This document shows positions 11,830 to 22,622 of a DNA stretch of 64,000 nucleotides, piece by piece (the first letter of the stretch is position 1; every line of letters begins with the position of its first letter). Made by a program: the position numbers and the translations under genes. The stretch is from Gaeumannomyces sp. JS-464. Lineage: Eukaryota > Ascomycota > Sordariomycetes > Magnaporthales > Magnaporthaceae. The DNA lies in the NCBI GenBank assembly GCA_002197995.1, contig NGZR01000001.1, forward strand, positions 7,192,001-7,256,000, read 5' to 3'. Under the pieces are notes generated by a model that saw nothing but the letters and a program-made list of their open reading frames with translations, did not search any database and was not told the DNA's origin.

Positions 11830-14800
11830 GAGGCGGGGGCTACTTTACTCCAACTATTTGGAGCCAAAATATCGACGTGGTGCTAATGCAGGAGCCCCTA
11901 GCGCGTGGAAAGGGAAGCTTATGCTTTGCACCCACCCGTCGTACGAGCTATTTACTCCGGTAAATAGCTGGCACGACCACCAAACCAGGCCTCGGGTAAT
12001 AACTTACGTACGGAAGGACCCGGGGCTTCGGCCCGTAGCGGACCGGCCGGCAGGCAACACCCGGGACATCCTTTGGCTTACCGTCGCCAGGTGCACCTTC
12101 GTTAACGTATATAGGCCTTTAGGGGACCCTTCGGAACCCTCGTTACCTTTTACTACGTTGGCGCCCAACGGCAAAATGCATTATAGCTGGATTTAACGCA
12201 GGGTCCCCGGCGTGGGATCCGGTTAAGTAATAGGAATAGGGGCCAGGATATAGCCCAATGGGCTAATACTTATAACCTCCTCCTACTTACCGACCCAGGC
12301 CAACCTACGCACAACGACGGGGGCGTTTTGGATTTACCTTTTCCAACGCCCTTTAGCAACAGCGGAAATCGACCCTTCGCTAGCAACCGATTCGGACCAC
12401 CGCTCGATACGGATCGAAATTCCTAACCGCAATAACTTCGTTCCGGACTGCCGGCGTATTACGCTACCAACGATAAACTACCGTTTTTCGCAAACGCGGT
12501 AGCAACGGGGGCCGGCAACTTGCCACCATTACAAACCCAGGCACTGCGGAACACCTGGATAAAGCGGCCGAAGCATTAACAAACTTATTAAAAAATGCGT
12601 TAATGGCTTTCGGCCGGGGGCTAAAGCCAAAAGAAAAGGCCAACCCTGGTGGAACGAAAAGTGCGCCAACGCCCAACGGGACCTTGCAAAAGCTATGGGA
12701 AACGGCGGGCCTTTTACGGCCGAAGCCCGTGCTTTAAAAGCAACGGTTCGGACGGCTAAAAAACAGCATTGGGCCAGCGTGCTGGAGGAAATGGATTCCC
12801 CGAAAGCGCTATACCGTGCTGTAAAGTGGCATAAACTTACACCCGCTATACGGCTTCCCCCGTTAAATATTAACGGGGAGGTTATAATAGCCCCAGGGAT
12901 AAAGCGGAAGCATTAGGCCGCAAATCCTCCGTAGGTTTACGGCGGAGGACGACTTACAAGGACCCGTTACAGCAAAGGGCTACCCAAGGACCGCACAACT
13001 CCCGTGGGACCCCCACGTCCTTTAAAGGAATGCCGGAAGTGCACCGTTGGCACGGCAAACACGGCCCCGGGCGTCGATTCCCTAACGGTTAAGCTACTTA
13101 CAGCGGCGTGGCCGGCAATAGGGGAATACGTTAGGGCCCTTTTCGAGGCTTGCCTTAGGGCCGGGCACCACCCAGCCCCTTTCCGCACAGCGGAAGTGGT
13201 TATGCTAAAAAAGCCGAATAAAACGGATTTAACGGACCCAAAATCCTACCGCCCGATAGCTTTACTCCCGTGCTTAGGGAAAGGGCTGGAGCGGCTGGTG
13301 GCTTCGCGGATGGCATCCCTCGCATTACAACACGGGCTTATAGCCCCGCAACACGCCGGGGCTACCCCGAAAAAGGCCGCCATCGATTTAACGGCATGCG
13401 TGGCCCACGAGGTGGAACGGGCCTTCCAAAAGCATAAAACGGCCGCCCTCGTTACCATGGATGTACAAGGGGCTTTCGACGCCGTACTTCGCCGGAGGCT
13501 CCTTTAAAGGCTTTTAAACCAAGGCTGGGATCCAACGTTAGTACGATGGGTATCATCTTTTGCAGGAAACAGGGTGGTTAAAGTGCGTTTGGAGGACGCC
13601 ACGGCACCCCCTTTTTCCCCGGACTGCGGGCTACCCCAAGGGTTACCGGCGTTACCGGTCCTATTTATGCTTTATATGGCCGAAATCCTACCCAAAGCAA
13701 AAGCGATTAGGTACGGATACGCGGACGATATAGGCATTTGCGTAACGGGTAGCACTCCGGAGGAGTGCTCCCGTAAAGCAGGGGCTACGGTTACGGAAAT
13801 CCTACGTTGGGGCAGGGCTAATAAGGTTGCTTTCGACCCGGGGAAGTGCGAGCTTATGCATTTTTCCAAACGGAGAAATCCCACAACCCCAGCGGTTACG
13901 GCGGAGGGCTTACCATACAACAAGCTACAGGAGCTTTACGGTGGTTAGGGGTCCTTTTCGACCAAAGGCTTAATTTTAAAGCCCACGTGGAAAACAGGGC
14001 TGCAAAAGCCCAAAGCGTTGCCAACCACCTCCGAAGGCTTACGAATTCGATAGGGGGGATACCGGCACATTCGGTTTACAAAGCCGTCACAACGGTTATA
14101 ATCCCTACGGCTTTATACGGGGCCGAGGTATGGTATAGGGGTAAAACTAAACCACACCCGTACAAGCCGGCACAACAGCAAATTATCCGCCAAGGCCATT
14201 TAATCGATCGGGTCGATAAAGCCTTAACCGCGTCCCTTAAGGCAGTGGTCCCAGCTTGGAAAACCACACCGATAAACGCATTGCATTACGAATCCGGCAT
14301 CCCAGGCGCCCAGGCGCTTTTGGAACAAGCCCGCCTCCGTTTTGCGGCCCGTATAAATACGGTTCCGGAAGAACACCCCCTGGCCGCAGCGGCCAAGCCG
14401 GCCCTTAACGCCCGAGGGCCTAAGGCTTACCCGGCAGGCTTGCAACCTTTGCAAAGGACGGCCGGACTTTTCCGGCTTGCACCCGCCCGGCCTACCTCCC
14501 TTATAAATATACGGGGCTTACGGTGGCCATACAAGAAAAGCAAGCAGCCGCTAAAGCATTTACGGCGTGGCTTTGCACCCTCCCACCCACCGACGTTATA
14601 ATATATAGCGACGGGTCCAAAGCAAAACGGAGCAGTTGGATACGGCTGGGTAATATACCAAGCCGGCCAACGCAAACTTTCCGGGCACGGCCGGCTGGCG
14701 CATCCCGCGGAAGTATTCGACGGCGAGGCGGAAGGGGCCCGGATGGGCCTCCGTAAAGCCGTTTGGAGCTTCCGCAATTGCACTTTCCACTTGTGCCTCG

Positions 14801-15310
14801 ATAACACCTCGGCGGCCAACGGCTGTTTAAGCACGGCCCCTGATAGTTCACAAGGGGCCTTTAAAAATCCATTGCCTTATGGATAAACACCAGGTATACG
14901 TACGCTGGTCCCCGGGCCATATGGGAATCCCCGGAAACGAAAAGGCAAACGCCGAAGCAAAGTTGGGATCGGCCCTGCCAATACCCCAACATTTTAAACC
15001 AACGGTGGCCGGAGTAAAGGCTTTAGCCCGGAAAACGGCCCGGGACGCCCGGAACGCATGGTTTAAGGAACAACTTTCCGGATCGGTATAAGGCTATAGG
15101 CCTCCCGCCGGCACCACAACATACGCCCGAAGCGTTGCAGCTGCACCGGAGGGTACTGCAACGGCTAATAGCCGCACGCACCGGTTACGGGGATTTCGAC
15201 TGGTACCACCGAAAGTTCCAGCACGAAGACGATAACCCGTGCCGCTGCGGAAAAACAAATCCCCTTCCCACCCTGTATTTTGCAGGTTGGCTAAAACGGC
15301 AGAAAATAAA
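11830..15310 (+). pseudogene. LINE ORF2 (endonuclease, reverse transcriptase, RNase H), broken
   Basis: Endonuclease: VVLMQEP (about 11876-11896, with the metal-binding Glu), an open stretch to 12196, and the SDH motif near 12390-12405. Reverse transcriptase: about 12700-14000, with APGVDSLTVKLL and KSYRPIALLP blocks, FDAVLRRRLL, and the catalytic YADD at 13718-13729. RNase H: YSDGS (Asp codon 14610-14612), FDGEAEG, LCLDNTSAANG and GNEKANAEA. In this last block the usual catalytic Asp is Asn (AAC 14948-14950). A terminal CRCGK-type finger closes the protein. At least six frame changes and several stops mean it is not translatable as one protein. Confidence 0.88.
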
Positions 15311-15872
15311 TGGCCTATAGCGGACCCCTCCCCGGCTTCCGACAGGCCCGGATATTGGAAACGGCTACTTTAAAAGCCTTTCCTTTTTGCTTCGTTCGCC
15401 GAAGCTACCAATTATTACACTATCGCTGGACGATAACAACAGGCCTAAAAAGCCCGCATACATCCTTTTCCTTGTTCTCCTACACCTTTTACCTTTTTCC
15501 TTTGTACCACCAGGACTAACAGTAGGCTCGTTGGTCCCCCGCACCTCCGGCCGGGCCCTGGGGGTCCCGAGGACCTTCCAGCCTAAAACCCGGCCCCACC
15601 CCTTTACCGGCATACTCGCCGGCCGAACGCACTACTACCACCCGCAGCGCTTTACAACGCCCTGGCGTATATATATACGCCCTACCGCCGATTGCCCGCT
15701 CACTAACAAGGAGCGCTGGAACGCGGCCCGACCTTCGTGTGCCTTCGGGTTTAATTCTGCTAGCCGCCGGATAGCAACATGTAGCCTAATGTTTAGCTTA
15801 GGTAGCGCTAGCACGTCATATGCCCCTTGGGAGGCAGGGACTGGTAGATCCCGACTTACTGACGTTAAATAT

Positions 15873-15905
15873 ACTCACTCACTCACTCACTCACTCACTC
15901 ACTCA
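15873..15905. repeat. (ACTC)n tail of the LINE
   Basis: About eight ACTC units terminating the full-length element and abutting copy C. This is the place of a poly-A tail in other LINEs. Confidence 0.9.
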
Positions 15906-16125
15906 CCCGCTCACTAACAAGGAGCGCTGGAACGCGGCCCGACCTTCGTGCGCTTTCGGGTTTAATTTTGCTAGCCGCCGGATAGCAACATGTAGCCTAA
16001 TGTTTAGCTTAGGTAGCGCTAGCACGTCATATGCCCCTTGGGAGGCAGGGACTGGTAGATCCCGACTTACTGACGTTAAATATACTTACTTACTCACTTA
16101 CTCTCTCTCTCTCTCTTTACTTTGA
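15906..16125 (+). mobile_element. Tandem 5'-truncated LINE 3' end (tail copy C)
   Basis: Begins immediately at the end of the (ACTC)n tail of the full element and repeats its last about 200 bases almost exactly (compare 15696-15872), then ends in a different simple tail, TTACTTACTC followed by (CT)n (about 16084-16120). Only a handful of substitutions separate copies B and C, so the event is recent relative to copy A. Confidence 0.9.
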
Positions 16126-17614
16126 GAGCAGAACCCCGATTGTAACACGTGCACGTGCGCACGTGCTTGGAAACTCGAATTTAAAGGCGCTTGTGCGTGC
16201 ATTTGAAAGGGCATTTTTGATAATATCGTCATTGTTAAAAGCGTGCAGATGCCGGCGTTAAAAGGAATCGATTAAAGGTATCGCGGTGCAAATTGGCCGT
16301 GGCCGTAGCCGGGCCGGGGTTTCAAACGGTGGGTTTCTATTACATAGGTATTCCGTTCTTGTCTCCCCCCAGATAAACTCGCAATAGGCTCCAGCTGGTT
16401 AAACGCCGCACTTAGATTGTATTTTTTTCTCTAGGCTTCTTTTGCGTGTCGGTTCTCCCCGCCGTCTGTGTGATCCCTGAAGCTCCGAGGCCAGATGCGG
16501 GACAACAAACACCGTCACTCTGCATCCGTCGCATTCGATGCTAGAATGCAGAGACAGAGGCAAAATAGGTCAACCAGAACTGAAGAAAAAATATTCGTCT
16601 GCACAAAAATGGCCCACGAGCGTGATTGCAAACATCCTGCTTGAGAGATCTTTTTACTGCATCACACCACATCACTCTCCATCTTTGCGCCTCATTTGTT
16701 ATATTAGCGATGCGCAATCAACCGGAAGTGACTGCCCAGGCTTTGGGACGGGGCTCTCTGCGTCAAGGGGTACCGTTTTGGTATATCCCATTATCGGAGC
16801 TACCAACATCGGCCATTGTCTATACAGTCGCTCAGGTACCGGGCCAAAAGTCAGACCGTTGCGGTCAAGGTTGGAGATCTGGGTCCTGTCTGGTGGCTCC
16901 GTAATCACCGCCCGTTTGGTCGAGCCAGAATGCATGCTCTGGGGCGAACCGCCCGCTCCTGCAGCATTGGTGGCAACAAAGGGACAAGGCCCGCCTGTCC
17001 GCCCAGACCAACTGGGCAGCACCTCCAATTGCCGTGGGAGGACGGCAGCTCTCGCATGCATTTGTGTGTTTCCATGCACATTGATGCCATCACCATTTTT
17101 TTTGCGTTTGTCTCACAGCGCCTGTATTTAGCCCACCCACCCGCGCGCCGAAGTGAAGCCTCGATACTCTCCTGAGCCAAAAACTCGCCACAAACCGCGA
17201 CACAAGTGGACGGTACCTGCAGTGGATTTTGGGTGCGCGCACGGGCCATCGGGCACGGCAGCAAATTCGGATTTCTCTTAGTGCTTGGACTCTGGCTGCC
17301 ACGACGAGAGGCGCTGGCGCATCACGTCGTACTGCGTGCAATCAGAGCTCCATTGTGCTCGACCGCGCAGGTTTCCTTGTTTCTTCTGCGTCACCGACCA
17401 GATCGCCATTTCCATCACGCCAGCGCCCCCGAGCCTCGAATAGAACATTGCCAGCGCGACCACGCAGCCCCAGCTCCACCACGGTCGTATCCAGAAACGA
17501 GTCCCAATCATCACAGCCCGCGTCTGGTTCCTGCCTGCGAAATCTCACGACTGACCCCCGGCGCGGGCGCTCCCGCACCTCTCCCCGGGATACGAAACCG
17601 GCGCGCCAGTGATT
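16126..17614. other. Intergenic and upstream region of the DUF2415 gene
   Basis: No gene recognised. A palindromic CACGTG cluster lies at 16146-16166. The open frame 16538-17131 has no domain, no conserved look and overlaps other open frames on both strands, so I treat it as chance. Confidence 0.5.
16146..16166. promoter_or_regulatory. Triple CACGTG (E-box) palindrome
   Basis: Three CACGTG hexamers at 16146-16151, 16152-16157 and 16160-16165, inside 21 bases. GCACGTGCGCACGTGC at 16151-16166 is a perfect 16-base palindrome and also an alternating purine-pyrimidine tract. CACGTG is the core site of bHLH factors such as Cbf1/Pho4. It lies about 20 bases beyond the LINE tail and about 1.45 kb upstream of the DUF2415 start. 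Confidence 0.5.
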
Positions 17615-20342
17615 ATGGCCGTGACGGACGAGAACCTGTGCGCTGCCCCTTTTGCTGTTGTGAAATTGCGAGCCTCCCGCTCCGCTCTGTCTCCCTCTCC
17701 CCCTCCCGACGTGACGCCATCGCCATCGTTGTTCCCTCGCTCACACGCCCAGGAGGCCTTCCTGCAGTTTCTACCCGTCCGAGAGCCTGATTCTGAAGCA
17801 ACCGCAGCGGCACTTTCGAACAACCGTTTCCCCACTGTATGTCCTCCATCCCCTTCAGACCAGGCGCCGGTCCCCTCAGCTCCCGCTCCCTTGCTCGGCG
17901 CGCGACCGGTATAACACATGCAAACTCACCATTTACTTTTACACCCTTAGCCACTGGCAACTACGGTCCCTGATTGGCACAGGATCCGATGGCGTCGTGT
18001 ACTTCCCCACCGGTCCAGTAACATCCACCTGCAGAAGCTTGACACCAAGACGCTGGAGACCGAGACCCTCAATGTCCTCTCCTTTTTCCCCTCGCTGCCT
18101 TGTGGCCAAGAATGGGTGGGTGTGCTGCGGAGGCGAGACGGGTGAGTTCACCGCCCTGAACCTGGGGCCCTCCGGCACAAGTACGCGCAGGGACCGCTCG
18201 ACCACACCGACTTCGACCTCGACGTTGACGCTCGCCTTCCATTGGACGCCGCCTCCCGATCCGACGATTCATTACTAGCCCTCCTGAGGAGGTCACGCAA
18301 CTGCCCTGCCCAGCCGAGCAAGAGGTTCGGTAGGGAGCGCGTTAACTGCATCACGCTATGGTTCCCGCCTCAGAGTGCCGATCAACATCAAGGCCCTTAC
18401 CGGTCACCGGTTGCGGTGCTAGCGAACAACGACAAGCATGTCACTCTGATCGATCTTGAAACCCTCGACGCCCTCGATGAGATTGAGTACCCCGAACCTA
18501 TGAACCGCGCTGTCCTGTCGCCCGACGGTCGTACCTTGGCAGCCGTCGGGGACGACCCATACCTCTACGTCCATGAACGGACAGAGAGGACGAGCGCGTT
18601 TGGCACGAGAACCCCTCGACGGACGCCCAAGACACTACTTTTGGAAGGAAATTCGGCAGGTGCACCTGAAGAGTCAGCATAAGGACGACAAGACGGACCA
18701 GCGCGGCAGCTTCGCGGCTTGCTTCTCCAACACAGGGACATATCTAGCAGTGGGCACACAGTATGGTATCATCTCCATATTCAGCACGAATGCCTTGCTG
18801 GACACTAGCCAGGATCCGCTTCTAGCTTATTTTCCATCCTCGAGGCCTACCAGCCCAAATCAACGCCCTTCGCGGGACACACACGCTACCGCCTGCCCTG
18901 GTGCTGTCCGGGAGATGGCCTTCTCCCCGGACCTTACGATCTGCTTGCGTGGTCGGAGGATCGTGGCGGGTTGGCAATTGCCGACGTGCGAAGCGGTTTT
19001 GTATCCAGCGCAGATCCTGTACCTCGATGCTGAAGACACATTCCAGCATTTGGATCTAACCGTTAGAAGCGCCATGGATCCCGGGCTCCTGGAGTCCACG
19101 GCCGACCGCAGCGATACGCTCGCATCGAGTTTTGAAAACAGACTCGACCTCTCAGAGGCCAGGCGTAGTCTCAACCGCCGCCTGCAATCCGGGTAGAACG
19201 ATACCACTATCCCCTGACGGGCGACGAGACCCAGGTTCTTGAAGCGCTGCAGGAACATCGCAGACGCAGGGAACAGAGGGCTGCAGCCGCACGTGAACTT
19301 CTCCTGAGCTCACGTAACCAGCTATCTTCGCTTTCCCGGTTAGGCGCCCGGACGGCGAGCACCACATCCACAGCCCCGGCTCAAGCACAACAGCTGCGCC
19401 GACGGCGGTGCCGCGACCTCGAGACCGGGCAGGAGATCGAGGCTCCACAGAGGGGAGAGGTATGGACTGGGCCCGGGCTTCGCGCGACCACATTGAACAA
19501 CTGATCGAGAACCTCTCAGGCGGCGGCGGCTTCTCCGAAGCATACCGACGCGTAGAGTCGTCGAGACCACGGGAGGACAGCCGAAGAGAGGCCGGGATGG
19601 CGGGATATAGGCACCTGTACAGGGACTGCTCGATCGCGCGCGAGAAACCGACGATGATGCTCTGTCTGGGGCAGGCCACGGTTTCACCTCGTCCAATGTT
19701 GGGGGGCTTAGCAGCACGACTGTGCTTGCCGCCCTCCGCGCAGCAGCGGCCGGCGAGGGCGCCGGAGTGGGCGATGGAGCCGGAGTTGATGGTGCTGGCA
19801 GCAGCGGTAGCGGTGGCAGCTCGGCCGTGCCCGACAGCGGCCCCGCCTCGACACGTGCGGGGTTGACCCTGCCGCGGCTGAGCAGGTCGCAGATCATGGG
19901 CCCATATTACCTACCCTCGGGCGGGTACAGGGATTGGACCGAGCCGGGTGCCCTCTACGGAATTTCCTCAGGCGGGACCGATGGGGTGGATGGCCCTTCG
20001 ACGGCGGTCCCGGAGAGGACTAGCGGCAGGAGCCCATGGTCTGGGAGTCGTTGCTAAGCCAGGTGGCAATGCGGACGGATGGGCGCGACTTGGGTCATAG
20101 GTCCAACGAGCCGGCCTCGCCTGACGAGACTGCCGGCCTTTCGTGGAGCGAGGATGGATCTTTATTGTGAGTGTGACCTACTACCCCGGTTGCTTTGTTT
20201 TGTTCTTTATCTTGGCTTCTTGGATCACAACTACTCACCCACATCGTTCTTTACCAGATACATCGGGGCTGGGAACGGCATCTACGAGTTCCGGGTGAAC
20301 ATTGCGTCTCGCAAACTGTTACCCAGCATGACATTGCGATAA
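17615..20342 (+). CDS. DUF2415 WD40-like protein, heavily frameshifted
   Basis: Matches the fungal DUF2415 family of WD-repeat-like proteins; function unknown. Start ATG 17615. Exon 1 17615-17637, intron 17638-17767 (GTGCGC donor), exon 2 17768-17836, intron 17837-17950, then a long exon, intron 20167-20257 and last exon 20258-20342. Recognisable blocks in order: HWQLRSLIGTGSDG, RCLVAKNGWVCCGGETGEF, VNCITLWFPP, VAVLANNDKHV, LAAVGDDPYLYVH, GSFAACFSNTGTYLAVGTQYG, the DUF2415 core (AVREMAFSP, DLLAWSEDRG read in a second frame), and the C-terminal WSEDGSLL / GIYEFRVN. The coding changes frame at least seven times: near 18009, 18086, 18170-18190, about 18575-18650, within 18925-19010 (out and back) and near 19190. 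This is far denser than in the other genes, so it may be a real pseudogene next to the transposon block. Confidence 0.85.
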
Positions 20343-20706
20343 GTATTGCTGTACCTGACGGTGGTTGAATGCATTCTTGATTTGAGGGTGGGAAGAAAAT
20401 GTACAGATGTATGGATGTATGAAGCACGCGCATTGCCGATGGCTCATTTCTTGTTTTAAGGGCACCTTTAGCGATATCAAACGGTAGCCCCTTTCTGTCT
20501 AATCAAATGTAGTTTACGGGCCGCCGCGCCGGAGTCCGACTCATACTAGAAATGTGGTGAAGACGGCCCAAGAAAAGGAGAACAGTGAAAAAGCGCCGTC
20601 TCGAGTAGGTATCAACTCGCAGTGCTTGATATGGCAGTTTATCTCCATGTATATGCATGTATATGTACACATATCTAGGCACCTAGGTAAGTACCTACGT
20701 TCACCC
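20343..20706. other. Short convergent intergenic region
   Basis: 3' flanks of the DUF2415 gene (+) and the L-2-hydroxyglutarate dehydrogenase gene (-). ATGTATRY-type short repeats around 20400-20420 and 20645-20675; nothing else seen. Confidence 0.5.
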
Positions 20707-22118
20707 TTACTTATATAGCAGCCGCTCAACCATCTCGCCGATAGCAAGGCAGCTCGTCAGTCCCGGGCTCTCGATGCCAAGCAGACTGACCCAACCTTCT
20801 AGGCCGTCTTCCTTGCGGACGACAAAGTCGACAAAGCCGCTCCCGGACATGACCGCGCCCTTGCGGCCGAGCTTTGGCCTGATGCCGGCGTAGTCGGGCG
20901 TCAGGGCGGCCTCGTCGACGCCGGGGAGATACTTTTTGATCTCGCGGACGGCGTCGGGCAGGCGGGCCGGGTTGACGGCCAGGTCGTCTGGCGAGTCGAC
21001 CCACTCGACGTCGGGCCCGAAGCGGATCCTGCCGGCCATGTCGAGCGTCAGGTGCGTGCCCAGCCCCCCGGCGCCGGGCTCGGGCGCCGGGTACACGAGG
21101 GTGCTGACGCGCGGGCTGCTCGCGCCGTACGAGAAGTAGTTGCCCTTTGCGTAGAACATGCGCAGCGGCGGCTGCTGCTGCTCGCTGCTGCTGCTGCTGT
21201 GCGCCGTCACAATGCTGTGCAGGTCCACGGCGCCGAGGCCCGCAGCGTTGACGACCGTCTCGGCCGTGATGATTGTTTCTTCTCCCTCTCCCTGTGCTTC
21301 TTGGCCGGCACTGCTGCTGCTGCTCTGCACCCGCAGCGCCCACCCGCCGCCCGCGAGGGGCTCGGCGCCGATGACGCGCGACAGCAGCGCCAAGTCGGCG
21401 CGGCCCGTCTCCTCGAGCTCGCCCTGCAGGGCCAGCATGAGGCCGTGGCTGTCGACGATGCCCGTCTCGGGGCTCTCGAGCACGCCGGCCTCGGCGCGGA
21501 CGTCGGGCTCGCGGCGGCGCGCCTCGTCCCGCCCGACCCAGCGGAGCGGCACGTCCAGCCCCTCGTCGCGCGAGGCGAGGCCCGCGCAGTGGTCGTGGAT
21601 GCGCCTCAGGGCCTCGAGCTGGCCGGCCGTCTGGGCCACGACCCACTTGCCCGTCCTGCGGTGCGCGACGCCGCGGCGGGCGCAGAAGCCGTACAGGAGC
21701 TGCCGGCCGCGCACGCAGAGCCGGGTCTTGAGCGTGCCCGGGCCGTAGTACAGCCCGCGTGGATCACCTCGCTGTTGCGCGACGACGTCTCGGTGCCCAC
21801 GGCGCCGTGGCGCTCCAGGAGCAAGGTGGCCGTGCCGTCCCGTGCGGCCAGGGACCGGGCTACGGCGAGGCCGACGACGCCGCCGCCGATGACCTGGGTT
21901 GGGTTGGGGTTAGCAGGTGTTTTTTTTTTTCTTTTTTTTTTCTTCATATGCCAATCGATCTCCAGGCTCTCATATGGTGTTTGTAACCCGTATCGGTATG
22001 TCCTTCTTACTGCATGTGTGTAGTCTATTTGCCTGACGGCCGTTGAAGAGAAGAGCCGAGGCTGCGGCAGGCGCCGGCCCGGCGTGGGGAGTCGACGCAG
22101 CACCGCCCTGGAAAACAT
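20707..22118 (-). CDS. L2HGDH: L-2-hydroxyglutarate dehydrogenase, mitochondrial (FAD), one frameshift
   Basis: FAD-dependent DAO-family oxidoreductase that oxidises L-2-hydroxyglutarate to 2-oxoglutarate, a metabolite-repair step. Exon 1 22011-22118 encodes an Arg-rich presequence ([11 protein letters not shown]... FSS); intron 21894-22010 (GTAAGA); exon 2 20707-21893. The FAD-binding [13 protein letters not shown] begins right after the intron and is followed by [21 protein letters not shown]. Later blocks are typical of the family: [43 protein letters not shown] and [19 protein letters not shown] near the C-terminus. A single base is missing near 21752-21757, between EVIHAG and [10 protein letters not shown] Ser/Gln insertion (about 21160-21200, and Ser-rich 21310-21320) is lineage-specific filler. 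Confidence 0.93.
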
Positions 22119-22622
22119 GCTATGTCCTTTTTTTCGCGACCAGGATCGCTGCCTCTCACGAAGCCTCTGTCGTAGGTGCTTGGATTGTCCTTTTCTCGTG
22201 TTATTGCCGCTCCTGTTTGCCGTTGCTTTTTTGATGTTTGGGGCTCCGTAGATTGTGTGTTGAGTTGATGCACTCATACCACCCACCACACTGACGCAAT
22301 TCATGATGGGCACGACTTCGACAGCTCCTTTAGCACCTTATCAGCAATTTATTGGATATGATTTCTTTTCGAACCCATGGAGCAAAACAACTCACAATAA
22401 GAATTCAATCACGAGCAGAATGTATTATACAAACCCGTAATGAAACCAATTTTCGGCTGGATTTTGTCTGCTTCCACCCGAACACTTACTTGGCTGTCAA
22501 TGAAGACGCAAAGTCCGCAGGAGCACATACACATGAATCGGATTAAACAAGCCATCTATGATATCCCATTTCCTATGCCTTGTATAGGTATCTAAATACG
22601 CAGTCGTCTATGTTTATTTCCC
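22119..22622. other. Intergenic region, no gene seen
   Basis: Lies between the start of the L-2-hydroxyglutarate dehydrogenase gene and the stop of the histidinol-phosphate aminotransferase gene, both on the minus strand, so it holds the promoter of the former. No clear motif seen. Confidence 0.5.

Larger units (their letters stand above)
9707..15905 (+). mobile_element. Near full-length, inactive Tad-like non-LTR retrotransposon (LINE)
   Basis: About 6.2 kb in the order expected for fungal Tad1-type elements: gag-like ORF with CCHC knuckles, then APE endonuclease, reverse transcriptase, RNase H and a C-terminal Cys/His finger (about 15240-15275), ending in a simple-repeat tail of (ACTC)n (15873-15905). 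There are no LTRs. Both ORFs are broken by frameshifts and stops, so this copy cannot move by itself. One stop (TAA 13505-13507) sits where CAA would restore a Gln, a C-to-T change in CpA context as repeat-induced point mutation makes, but the element remains GC-rich, so heavy RIP is unlikely. It starts directly after the tail of copy A and is followed by copy C. Confidence 0.9.

Noticed and set aside
16538..17131. 197-codon open frame upstream of the DUF2415 gene
   Set aside because: No domain, overlaps equally long frames on both strands, composition like flanking non-coding sequence.
22119..22313. N-terminal extension of the L-2-hydroxyglutarate dehydrogenase open frame upstream of 22118
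   Set aside because: The Met at 22118 starts a good mitochondrial presequence; upstream residues are not conserved-looking.
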